64,000 nucleotides of DNA from Xiphydria camelus (taxonomy: Eukaryota > Arthropoda > Insecta > Hymenoptera > Xiphydriidae): positions 17,000,427-17,064,426 of the forward strand of contig OY783193.1 in the NCBI GenBank assembly GCA_963678675.1, written 5' to 3'. Position numbers and translations under genes: made by a program. Below are positions 11,086-19,574 of the stretch, in pieces; positions within the stretch are counted from its first letter, which is position 1, and each line of letters opens with the position of its first letter. Below the pieces are notes generated by a model, which did no database searches, was not told where the DNA came from, and saw only the letters and a list, made by a program, of their open reading frames with translations.

Positions 11086-12105
11086 CAAGGAATCACAGAT
11101 CCATTATGTACAAGGATTAAGAGGGAAAGGATCAACGGCGACGAGTGATACAGAAACCGCCTCTAGTTCGAAGAATCCATCGTGATCGAGATTGGCTGCG
11201 ACACCAGTGTCGGCGTAAATCGATTACGATAACTCCTTCGAGTCACGTTCACATTTTGTCCGAAACGCTCAAGGTTCTTCAGCCTTTGCTCATGGGACGG
11301 GCTGTCATCGCCACCGCCAACATTGCTCCTTCCTTGTTCAGTGAAGCTCCCGTTCTTCTCCACCGTTCACACTCCTGACGTGATGCCGTTGTCGGGTGTC
11401 ACAGGAACTCGGCATGATTTGCGACTGGGTGTAGATGGCCCGTTCTCTTGAACTCTTCGCAAGTTGCTAGTATGTACTAGTACCGTTTCAGGAACCCTTC
11501 GGTGTGACGACTTTCTCCTCCGTCTCGTCGCCTCGTCTCTGTCATTTTTCTTCTTCCTTTTACCACACTCTCATTGCAAGTCTTGCTTCGATATTTTATG
11601 TTTCCGCCGATGCGTCTTTCTCTTACAGCTATCCGAGTCGGTCTTGGACTACCTTCGCTTTCCAACAGTGCCCCGCCGTCGACGCTGCTGCTACTGCTGC
11701 TGTCCTGGCTGCGGCTACGATTCGAGTGTCTGGAATCGTTGTCCACAGGAGCGACCGCGTATCGCGATCGGCGAGATATCATTCAGGAGCTGGTGCGGAG
11801 TTGAGCAGTGTCGACCAGCTACTGCTGCTATTCGTCACTGTCTTCCACATGGTTTTTCGGCGTCACTGCACTTTTCTTTCGCACTTCACTCACTCCTTCT
11901 GTCGGAGACTCTGACGCGTTTTCTTTCCATGCCTTCCAATTTTCACCTTGACTCAGACTTTAATTGCATTTTAATTGCACCTTTCGTCGCCGAGGCAGAG
12001 CTCGACCACTCTGGCGAGAACCACGTTGACGGTAGCCCCTTCCTCCACGACTGCCAGTCGCATCAGTTTCTCTCTGCAATTAGGTATCAGTCGTGTTATT
12101 AGGTT
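11086..12105. other. GC-rich, coding-like region of unknown identity
   Basis: Several long frames overlap on both strands, as expected of GC-rich DNA. On the minus strand 11477-11782 encodes an Arg/Ser-rich 101-residue product with a six-Ser run. A different minus frame at 11163-11363 reads like ordinary hydrophilic protein. On the plus strand 11464-12102 is open for 212 codons, but its Phe/Leu/Cys/Arg-biased composition looks like a complement shadow. I recognise no domain and cannot choose a strand with confidence, although the minus strand looks more natural. Confidence 0.3.
11477..11782 (-). CDS. Hypothetical Arg/Ser-rich ORF
   Basis: An unrecognised 101-codon frame starting MISRRSRYAVAPVDND, with an SSSSSS run near residues 30-35 and many Arg. 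An in-frame stop lies immediately before the ATG, so no upstream extension is possible without splicing. It could be an exon of a host gene whose other exons lie nearby in the GC-rich stretch. The alternative is chance openness. No domain, signal peptide or membrane segment is evident. Confidence 0.2.
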   Translation of the reverse strand: MISRRSRYAVAPVDNDSRHSNRSRSQDSSSSSSVDGGALLESEGSPRPTRIAVRERRIGGNIKYRSKTCNESVVKGRRKMTETRRRDGGESRHTEGFLKRY

Positions 12106-12330
12106 GAACATCGAGAAGAAACCCGAATTATTATGTCTTATCGTTTCAAGGAATTACTCACCATTATTCCAAAATTCACAATTTTGAGGTTACACTTCGA
12201 TCTCCCGCATTTATACCTATCGGGAAATTAGACATTTCAAACATTTCGCTCGTACGCAGCGCCATCTTCCAAAGCCAACTCTAACTAAAACACTGCCGAA
12301 GTCAAATTTCAGGAAAATTCAGGTCGCAGC
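12106..12330 (+). repeat. Copy of the CTTCGATCTCCCG repeat unit
   Basis: The order is GAAGAAACCCGAAT, then GAGGTTACACTTCGATCTCC, then a segment ending in CACTGCCGAAGTCAAATTTC. Related units occur at 23610-23720, 54955-55370 (a palindromic pair) and 63400-63800. In better copies, GATCTCCCG is followed within ~30 bp by CGGGAGATC, giving a short hairpin. Confidence 0.65.
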
Positions 12331-12334
12331 ACCT

Positions 12335-12497
12335 CAAGCGGAGGGAAGGGGCCGAGAGGGCAAGAAGGGTTTAGTGGGTATTGGGCCCCGCGACCTTGCA
12401 CTTTCTCGTCGCGGGTTCATCCGAGTCCCACACACCTCCGGGTTCTAGCCAAACCTGGGGATGGTGCTTAAACGTATTTCCCCTTCTATAAAAAAAA
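12335..12497 (+). mobile_element. SINE-like retroposon with poly-A tail and 14-bp target duplication
   Basis: The 163-bp body ends in a run of A's and is flanked by exact direct repeats AGGTCGCAGCACCT at 12321-12334 and 12498-12511, the mark of LINE-driven retroposition. Inside, GGGTTCATCCGAGTCC resembles a degenerate Pol III B box, suggesting a tRNA-derived SINE. The A box is not clear. It is inserted in a copy of the CTTCGATCTCCCG repeat. Confidence 0.75.
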
Positions 12498-12757
12498 AGG
12501 TCGCAGCACCTGCTCAACTTGCCATTGGACATACTGTAGAGTATAACACTATATTGACTTTGCATGCGCCAGACACCTCATCTTTCGCTTCATATTTTAT
12601 GTTTGACATTTTCATTGTGACTTCGTAGACACCCTTTTTAAACCATAAAAATGTAAGATAAATAGAATTATCGCGTAAGCTCATTCGTATTTGGTTACGT
12701 ATCGTAAATTAAGAAGCGTGTATTAAATTTATAAACCAGAGCTTGAAAATTTAAAAC

Positions 12758-14140
12758 AAATCAAGAGACACGGCAGTGTCTCGCGGCATGTTCGTTCAAG
12801 TAGTTTCGCACTCAGACACGACAGCGCTGATGTCGGGAGCGCGCACCCGTGTCTCTTTACACCACAAATATCTGCCCCCTGCACCCCTCAATTTTTACAT
12901 CGAATTTTCTCAATAAATATACGATTATAACCAAAACTATGCTTAGTTACGCCATATAAATGGACTATTCTCTATTGATAGAGACCAGAATAAATGTTAT
13001 AAGTTACATATTAACAGAGATTTTTCCTTAGCAACGCGAAGCCACGCCCCTTGCGCCTAAAAGTCGAGAATCCGATTTCTCGGGCGATATATATATGTCA
13101 AAATCTCACAAAAATTCCGCCTACCTTCGGCGATAGTCGGCCATGATCGGAAATATGTACACAGATACGGCCACACGCATACGCCATCAAATGTATGTGA
13201 GAGTGTGTGAGAGAATATATTCCTTAAATGTTGGGTATTTTCAAAGTTAATAAAACATTTCCATTCGCGAAGCGATTAACCTCGCGTTTATTTCGATCCT
13301 CGGACGCTCTTGTTAATAAAATGTAAAAATTCAGTGTAATCGGAGTTATGAATCTCAATAGTGGTGAATGTGACAGACGCTCCGTATAGTTTAATAATCG
13401 TTCGTTTTTTTTCGATAATCGAGATAGTGAACGGATGCAGTGCTGTGTTTCTCTGGCTGCCTGTGCATAAAGAGTAGGAAAGGAGACGGCAGTATCTCAG
13501 AAGAATTAACATCAGATAAGTTTAATTGCCATCTGACAGCTTTAACCTCACTTTCGATGGAAGGACAATTATCTTTGTGATAATTCTATTTTTTGTTTCA
13601 GCGTCATGCGAGCACGAGACGAATTGATGGCTTTTCTTCTCTGTCACAATCAAAGCCGTGGGAGAAAAATAGGAGATGCAATGGAATTGGATCACAACAA
13701 TCAAGTAATTACTTTATCATTATTTTTTCTCTATCGATATATTTCCTCTTTTGTACTATTACAAGTTCCAATTTACACACCGACCTGTCAAACCTGAAGT
13801 GTACATGTACCTCACTTCTATTTCATCTGTTCTTCGTCTCCGTTGTAACGACAGTCAATGAGGAATCACTGATACCGATTAGGGTTCGAGGGTTATTCCT
13901 TATTCTTTCTAGCACAGCATCGATATTTTACTGCACCTGCTTTCTTCTAGGACTTCCTAAAATAATTATAAAAACCCCATATGATTGTTATTTACAATTT
14001 GTTACAGATCGTATGCGAACCCGAGGGGGTTTCTTTCGAACGAAGGATCATCCACTTGTTGTTCCAAGAACCAGTTGCATTAGTTCATTTGGCGAGCTGG
14101 ATCTGCTATCTCGAGTGCATGGACGTGTGCCACTTTAAAT
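12758..14140 (+). repeat. 1.4-kb dispersed repeat, copy 1 (locus A)
   Basis: Collinear and highly similar by eye to 59731-61130 in the same orientation; a third copy at about 62333-62500 keeps only the first ~170 bp. The left end carries the perfect hairpin GAGACACGGCAGTGTCTC. The repeat contains a two-exon open frame, TATA-like words and splice-like signals. Beyond the shared part, 14190-14470 repeats 13660-13830 in inverted orientation. I cannot assign it to a known transposon class; a helitron/Helentron-like or LINE-derived origin is possible but unproven. Confidence 0.85.
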
Positions 14141-14193
14141 GGATATTTTGTAATTTCCATCATTACATCAGAGGCGAAGAAGAGATGAAATAG
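13602..14193 (+). CDS. Two-exon open frame of the 1.4-kb repeat, copy 1 (unknown function)
   Basis: Exon 1 (13602-13704) follows a TTTTTGTTTCAG acceptor, starts at ATG 13606 with MRARDELMAFLLCHNQSRGR and ends before GTAATT. Exon 2 (14008-14193) follows TTTGTTACAG and reads IVCEPEGVSFERRIIHLLFQ onward. Joining is in phase and would give about 94 residues. Copy 2 keeps both frames, both acceptors and the donor. Between the copies I see about two replacement changes and one silent change in exon 1. In the shared part of exon 2 nearly all changes alter residues, so purifying selection is not evident. It may be a captured host gene piece. No family recognised. Confidence 0.35.
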
Positions 14194-14551
14194 AAGTGAG
14201 GTACATGTACATTTCACGTTTGATAGGTTGGTATATAAATTGGAACTTCTGATAGTATAATACGAAAGAGGAAATATATCGATAAAGGAAAAATAATAAT
14301 AAAGTAGTTACTACATTATTGTAATCTAATTCCATTGTATCCCTTACTTTTCTGCCACGACTTTGATCGTTGATAGTGAAGAAAAATCAAATTTATTGGT
14401 TGATCCATCTACTATCAACAATAAAAGTTGTTGCAGAAAAATAAAGGATACAATAGAATTAGAAGGATACAAGGTAAATACTTTGAAAGACGTGAAAGTT
14501 ATTTAAAGCAGGAATAATTGAAACGAAAAGCGCATATTGCAATAAATATAC
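14190..14551 (-). repeat. Inverted GTACATGTAC/TATATAAATT module and 3' part of composite repeat
   Basis: 14196-14340 is the reverse complement of the exon-1/intron part of the 1.4-kb repeat and contains GAGGTACATGTAC and GGTATATAAATTGGAAC. 14370-14430 forms a hairpin around GTTGATAGTGAAG and ACTATCAAC. 14470-14551 matches 63097-63175, which lets the gypsy insertion site be read. Confidence 0.7.
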
Positions 14552-14906
14552 TGTAGGATACGAGTGGTCGCAGAGTGAACTTCGCGGGCTGCGCGTCTTC
14601 CGTCGTTCACGTCGTGACTCTTACTGTCCACGCACTCCTCCCTAACCGAACCCTCAGGTCGGTCTTCGCCCTGAAAAGCCCCGTTAGGTCCCAATCGCCA
14701 GGCTATCAGGGCTTCGCTGCCGATCCTCATCGGAATGCTGGGGAGGTCCGTCGCTACCCCGAAACTGCCTAATCGCCTTGCCGACTGGGGTCTTGCCTTT
14801 ATGGCGAGTCGAGGCGCACTTACCGCTAAACTTACAGGCTAAAGGTTGGGCGACGCGGTCCGCACGCACACACGCTCACACGCATCGTGCATTCCCGGAT
14901 ACTACA
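14552..14906 (-). repeat. 3' LTR of the gypsy element
   Basis: 355 bp. In element orientation it starts TGTAGTATCCGGGAATGC and ends GTATCCTACA (TG...CA). It lies 29 bp after the end of pol. Confidence 0.95.
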
Positions 14907-14935
14907 CTCGGTCATCCTGACAGGAACATCTGACC

Positions 14936-16246
14936 TCAGATGTTGTCATCGTCCTCACTAGATAGAGAATCGTTGTCTCCCGGATCAGACCATGGCTTCA
15001 GATGATCCGCTGATGCTGAAGTATTGCGCGGGCCCTCGTGTTCGCCGATCTTCTCCACGGTGTAACGGTCATTGCGTAGAACCTTCTTGATCTGATATGG
15101 GCCGAGAAACTTTGGACGGAACTTCAATCCAGGACCGAACTGCGTGCGCTTGATGGCTACCAAGTCGCCTTGTTTGTAGCGTGTAGCTTCCTTCCTGCTT
15201 TTGTCGTAAGTTTTCTTATTTTCCGCTTGAACCTTCTGTATTTTTTCCTTGGCTTGAACTCGTAGCTCATTTCGATCTTCGCTGAAGATTTCAATCCATT
15301 CTCTCATGATCGCGTCTTGTAATTCAGGGTCGTCCTTCAGTCGGAAGCGTACCCCTACCAGTAATTCGAATGGAGGTACACCGGTACTTCTGTTCGGTGT
15401 GGCGTTTAGAAACTGCTGCGCCCTGTCGACGTACTTATACCATTCTTCTGCTTTTGGTAATGCAAGCTTTATCAGGAGGGGTATTATAACCCTATTTATC
15501 CGTTCTACCTGACCGTTTCCTCGTGGAACTCCTGTGGTAATTAGTATATGCTGTATTCCTTCTTCTTTGCAATAATTTTCGAAGTCTTTTGACGTAAACG
15601 CCGATCCTCGATCTGACACAATCCTCCGAGGATTTCCAAATGTCACGGCCTGCTTTTTCAATCGGTCGATTACCTCGGCTGCATCTGTGGATTTGGTGGG
15701 ATAGAGCCATACAAATTTCGTGAAGGCGTCCACTACTGCAAAGATGTGCCGATAGTTCTTCTTGGTCGATGACATCGGGCCTAGATGATCCACGTGAAAA
15801 GTGTCCAATGGAAGTTCTTTCTTCTCGATGTTATGCAGTAGTCCTTCTTGTTTTCCGGGCTTCCTCTCGGCCAAAATACAATCTATACAATTTCGCCCGA
15901 CTTTTTCCACCTTGGAGCGCATTTCCTTAAACCAATAGTCACGCTTGACCAACGACTCGGTTTTATTTATCGCGAAATGTCCCTGTTCGTGTGCGCGCCT
16001 GATCACCTGTGTTTGCAATGCTTTTGGCACAACAACGCACATGTCGTCGTCTACGATTTTATACAAAAGTCCGCTCCTAATTGCGAAATCTCGTACTCGC
16101 TGTTGTTGCACGTCCTCGAGAATTTTATTCACGCTGTCATCCTCATGTTGCGCCTTTTTCAATTTAGCGACGATTCCCTCATCGCATTCACAAATAAGTA
16201 AAGCCTCAGGTAGTGGATATCGGCTTAATGCATCTACATGCGTCAT
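14936..16246 (-). CDS. Gypsy integrase region of pol
   Basis: An intact 436-codon frame following a stop in the RNase H/connection region; its first ATG is not a natural start because pol is a polyprotein. Visible features are the zinc-binding HHCC (H86, H90, C120, C123) and a DD35E core (D153 in HVDHLGPM, D212 in IVSDRGSAF, E248 in NGQVERI). Near the C-terminus there is a GPY/F module (FLGPYQIKKVL). It would act on viral-like DNA ends in the nucleus. All catalytic residues are kept, which fits a recent insertion, but translation as part of pol is blocked by upstream stops. Confidence 0.9.
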   Translation of the reverse strand: MTHVDALSRYPLPEALLICECDEGIVAKLKKAQHEDDSVNKILEDVQQQRVRDFAIRSGLLYKIVDDDMCVVVPKALQTQVIRRAHEQGHFAINKTESLVKRDYWFKEMRSKVEKVGRNCIDCILAERKPGKQEGLLHNIEKKELPLDTFHVDHLGPMSSTKKNYRHIFAVVDAFTKFVWLYPTKSTDAAEVIDRLKKQAVTFGNPRRIVSDRGSAFTSKDFENYCKEEGIQHILITTGVPRGNGQVERINRVIIPLLIKLALPKAEEWYKYVDRAQQFLNATPNRSTGVPPFELLVGVRFRLKDDPELQDAIMREWIEIFSEDRNELRVQAKEKIQKVQAENKKTYDKSRKEATRYKQGDLVAIKRTQFGPGLKFRPKFLGPYQIKKVLRNDRYTVEKIGEHEGPRNTSASADHLKPWSDPGDNDSLSSEDDDNI

Positions 16247-16300
16247 ACGAGTTCCCGGACGATGCTCTACGGTATACTGAAATTCTTCCAGGGAGAGAGC

Positions 16301-17424
16301 TCACCGCGCTACGCGAACACAGAGGTCCTTTTTATTCATGGTCAACACGAAAGCTTGACAGTCGGTAACAATTTTAAATGGAATTCCTAGTAAATAAACC
16401 CGAAATTTCTTTAAAGCCTTAACAATCGCGAGGACCTCCAGCTCGTAACTGGTGTATCTCTCCTCGGCTGGACTGGTTTTTCCGCTCGCATAATAAACTG
16501 GGTGAAACGCACCATCTTCGCTGTCGAGCTGTAACAAGATTGCACCATAACCGTACCTGCATGCATCTGTGTGCAATTCCATTTCTGCCCCTACTTTATA
16601 TAATTTCAGGACGGGCTTCTCACTCAGTCTTTGTTTCAATTCTGTAAACGCATTTTTCTGCTCGGCGTCGAATTTGAATATCGCGTCTCCTCTCAAAAGA
16701 TTCGATAAAGGTCGTGCGATTAATGAATACTGCGGGATAAACTTGCGGAAATACCCTGTCAGTCCGAGAAAACTTTAAACGGCCTTTACATTACTCGGCT
16801 CTGGATAACGCTTTACAGCTGAAATTTTGAATTCCGACGGTTGAACATTTCCGTTCTCAATAACGTACCCCAGGTATTCTACCCTCTTCTGTAAAAAAAA
16901 AATCGACATTTTCCCCAGTTAATCATTAACCCATGCTAACTCGCGACATTCAGAACGGCTCTTAAATTTTCAATTCCTTCTTGATAGTCCGCCGATGGTA
17001 CTATCAGATCGTCCATATAAGTCGTAACGACTCCGCGTTCTATGAGCTCTCGAAAAACCGCATTGATAAACTTCTGAAAAACGGATGGAGAATTGCATAA
17101 TCCGAACGGCATTCGTAGAAACTCATAATGACCGTTTGGAACTACGAACGCCGTATATTTTCTGCTATTTTCGTCTACGGTAACATGGAAAAATCCGTTT
17201 TCCAGATCGATAGTGCTGAAAATTTTTGCTCCTTGCAAAGAGTCTAACTGGCCCTCGATTAACGGTAAGGGGTACCGGTCTTTTATTATTTTTTTGTTCA
17301 GCTGTCGGAAATCTACACAAATCCTAACTTCTCCGTTCTTCTTTTTAACTAACACTACTGGACTTGCATACTCCGAGAGTGACTGTCGAACTATGCCGTT
17401 ATCCAGCCACGTCTTTATCTGTCA
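16301..17424 (-). pseudogene. Gypsy reverse transcriptase and RNase H region, interrupted
   Basis: The RT blocks are DFRQLNKKIIKDRYPLPLIE, IDLENGFFHV, the catalytic YMDD, and FGLCNSPSVFQKFIN. RNase H has D (LHTDACRYGYG), E (SYELEVLAIV) and D (VTDCQAF). Breaks: TGA at 17422-17424 and TGA at 16301-16303 (both fit a Trp TGG mutated to TGA), TAG at 16936-16938, and TAA at 16775-16777. A ten-T run (16893-16902 on the plus strand as A's) changes frame between WGKCRF and QKRVEYLGY. These prevent a functional polyprotein. Confidence 0.9.
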
Positions 17425-19047
17425 GTCGACTTCAACTTTTTCTTGAGGAGACAGTCTCCGCGGTCTTTGATGGATAGGTACATCGTCTTTTAAAACTAAA
17501 CTCATTTTCACGCCTATCTCGCGAGTTTTATTCGGCGCGTAGTCTCGAATCATGTCTAATACCGTATCCGCGTGTTCTGATTCCGTAATATGCGATAATT
17601 CGGTTTCGTTAGCTTCGTGAATAGTATCAATCTGAAAAATTTCTGGGACTTCTGGGTTTCGCAATCGCTCTGGAATTTCTGCGATAGAAATTTTACCCGC
17701 CTTTATATGAATTTCGACGCCGCTTAGAAAATCTGTACCGATGAGCAATGCGTGCTGCATCAGTGTGTCCGAAACGACATGAATAGTTATCGGGTAGGAA
17801 ACGCTGTCTATCGTTACTTCTGTGCGAAAGTCACCTAATGTGTTATTTTCGCCGGAGCCTATTCCGCGAAACTGAATTTTCCGCGATCCTAAAGCAGGTA
17901 AACCGAGTTTAATATAATGATCAGTCCTCATTAAACTAAGGTCACTACCTGTATCGATCAACGCTACTAATTTAGAGTCCTCTATTTCTACCTCTTTGTA
18001 ATATTTTCCGCTGGCGCGTTGCGTTGCATTGACGTCCCTCTTGAACGTTTTCTGTGCAGGACACTTCGACGCAATGTGTCCAAACTGGTTACACTTGAAA
18101 CACTTCACACCTTTGTCTTTCGAGGGACACGCTGAACTCACGTGGTCGGTATCCCCGCAGTTGTAACAGCGTCTTGCTTTCAATGATCCTCCCTGCGTCG
18201 TGTTCTTCTTGTCGTCGTTGCTCTTAGTGTCCTTTTTCTTGGAATTCGCCTTCATGCGTTCGTATTGCACGAATTTCTCCTTTAACTCACTTACGGTTTT
18301 CGCTCCGTACAAAACGGCCTTGTTGGCTTCCTCGTCCTGGACTCCGTCGATCACGTACTGAATCACAGCTCTGGTTTCCAGATCCGCCTGCGACGCAATT
18401 TCAAGCATTTTGTAAATATACTCATGGAAAGTCTCGTCCGAAGCCTTCTTCCTTTTCACCAGCTCCCTATGTACCGCGTGGCTGTCGATGACTTGTGAGA
18501 ACTCTGTTTTTAGGGCCTTCTTTAATTGTTTCCAACTTTTCCCCCATTTTTCGTACCGTACAAACAATTTGGCAGAACCGCGAAGCAGCTTTTTCGCGTA
18601 CACCACTTTTTGCACTTCTGACCACTCACAAAGGAGAGCCATTTCTTCAAAATCTGCTAACCAACGTCGGACGTTGAGCGTGCTGTCCCCGCTGAACGTC
18701 TGTAGGGAATCTTCAACGTCTTTGATTGTTAGCAAGTGTCTCCTGCTTCTTCTTCTTCTTGGAGTCGGCGAACCCTCGTACTCTTCGTCGGTATCGTCTT
18801 CAGAGGAAATCCGTCCGTCTTGTTCGTCTTCGTCTTCTCCGTCTTCTCTGTCGTCATTAGCTTCATCGCCGTGTTCTGCTTCTAGCTGTAGTATTGCTTT
18901 CAGCCGGTTTACCAGTTCCTCCTTGCAGCCCGAAATTTTCATTTTTCTCTTCTTTAGTTCCTCCTTTAACTGAGAGACTTTCATTCCGTCAACTTGAGAG
19001 TATTTTCCTCTGCCATTTTCCCGTGCGGTTCCTTCACCGTCGCTCAT
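17422..19047 (-). CDS. Gypsy Gag-protease polyprotein with N-terminal SAP-like motif
   Basis: An intact 541-codon frame. Residues ~22-54 (VSQLKEELKKRKMKISGCKE onward to NRLKA) match the SAP DNA-binding helix-extension-helix pattern. Residues ~57-90 are very acidic, followed by an RRRRS patch. The middle has the Gag retroposon pattern (RWLADFEEMA, YAKKLLRGSAKLF). Two CCHC zinc knuckles lie near residues 293-330 (CYNCGDTDHVSSAC, CFKCNQFGHIASKC). The aspartic protease active site ALIDTGSD is near 360-366. The frame runs into the start of RT and ends at a TGA that interrupts the RT region, so the original product was probably one gag-pol fusion or used a frameshift no longer visible. The start is the first ATG after the primer-binding site. 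Confidence 0.9.
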   Translation of the reverse strand: MSDGEGTARENGRGKYSQVDGMKVSQLKEELKKRKMKISGCKEELVNRLKAILQLEAEHGDEANDDREDGEDEDEQDGRISSEDDTDEEYEGSPTPRRRRSRRHLLTIKDVEDSLQTFSGDSTLNVRRWLADFEEMALLCEWSEVQKVVYAKKLLRGSAKLFVRYEKWGKSWKQLKKALKTEFSQVIDSHAVHRELVKRKKASDETFHEYIYKMLEIASQADLETRAVIQYVIDGVQDEEANKAVLYGAKTVSELKEKFVQYERMKANSKKKDTKSNDDKKNTTQGGSLKARRCYNCGDTDHVSSACPSKDKGVKCFKCNQFGHIASKCPAQKTFKRDVNATQRASGKYYKEVEIEDSKLVALIDTGSDLSLMRTDHYIKLGLPALGSRKIQFRGIGSGENNTLGDFRTEVTIDSVSYPITIHVVSDTLMQHALLIGTDFLSGVEIHIKAGKISIAEIPERLRNPEVPEIFQIDTIHEANETELSHITESEHADTVLDMIRDYAPNKTREIGVKMSLVLKDDVPIHQRPRRLSPQEKVEVD

Positions 19048-19107
19048 CGTTGGTTTCGACCCACGGTCACTTTTCGATCTCTCGGCTAAAACACTGCAAC
19101 ACTCGCG

Positions 19108-19125
19108 ATCCCGGACGAGCCCCCA
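19108..19125 (-). promoter_or_regulatory. Primer binding site complementary to tRNA-Pro
   Basis: On the minus strand, six bases after the 5' LTR, the sequence is TGGGGGCTCGTCCGGGAT. This is identical to the classical 18-nt tRNA-Pro primer site known from murine leukaemia virus, and it starts with TGG as expected for a tRNA CCA 3' end. Confidence 0.85.
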
Positions 19126-19131
19126 AAATTA

Positions 19132-19485
19132 TGTAGGATACGAGTGGTCGCAGAGTGAACTTCGCGGGCTGCGCGTCTTCCGTCGTTCACGTCGTGACTC
19201 TTACTGTCCACGCACTCCTCCCTAACCGAACCCTCAGATCGGTCTTCGCCCTGAAAAGCCCCGTTAGGTCCCAATCGCCAGGCTATCAGGGCTTCGCTGC
19301 CGATCCTCATCGGAATGCCGGGGAGGTCCGTCGCTACCCCGAAACTACCTAATCGCCTTGCCGATTGGGGTCTTGCCTTTATGGCGAGTCGAGGCGCACT
19401 TACCGCTAAACTTACAGGCTAAAGGTCGGGTGACGCGTCCGCACGCACACACGCTCACACGCATCGTGCATTCCCGGATACTACA
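19132..19485 (-). repeat. 5' LTR of the gypsy element
   Basis: 354 bp, nearly identical to the 3' LTR. It should carry the promoter for the minus-strand transcript. Differences from the other LTR cluster in its 5' third in element orientation. Confidence 0.95.
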
Positions 19486-19574
19486 GTACCGTGGGTAATA
19501 GGCGCTCGGTGACAAGTCTGATATTCTCCGATGTCCATCGAGTCATCTTTTTACGGACAGGACACGAGCTAGTA
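19486..19574 (+). repeat. Composite-repeat segment between gypsy and array
   Basis: GTACCGTGGGTAATAGGCG through GGACAGGACACGAGCTAG matches 63178-63254 and the complement of 62588-62690. In those copies it continues directly into ATCCTCTTCGGTTGCACC, which here resumes only at 23246. Confidence 0.85.

Larger units (their letters stand above)
14552..19485 (-). mobile_element. Ty3/gypsy LTR retrotransposon, full structure, pol inactivated
   Basis: Two LTRs (14552-14906 and 19132-19485) flank a gag-protease-RT-RNase H-integrase internal region on the minus strand; no env is present between the pol stop (14936) and the LTR. The LTRs differ by about six substitutions and one 1-base indel that I could count, roughly 1.7%, so the insertion is fairly recent. 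The flanks are ATAC (14548-14551) and GTAC (19486-19489). The uninterrupted repeat elsewhere (complement of 62660-62690) reads ...AATGTACCGTGGG, so the target duplication is GTAC with one later mutation. Pol carries four in-frame stops and a homopolymer frameshift. Confidence 0.95.

Noticed and set aside
11464..12102. 212-codon plus-strand frame
   Set aside because: Composition (Phe, Leu, Cys, Arg runs such as RRRRCCYCCC) looks like the complement of a Ser/Arg-rich minus-strand frame, and no domain is recognisable.
17422..17424. Programmed readthrough at the gag-pol TGA
   Set aside because: Three other pol stops and a homopolymer shift exist, and Trp fits this position in relatives, so mutation is the simpler reading.
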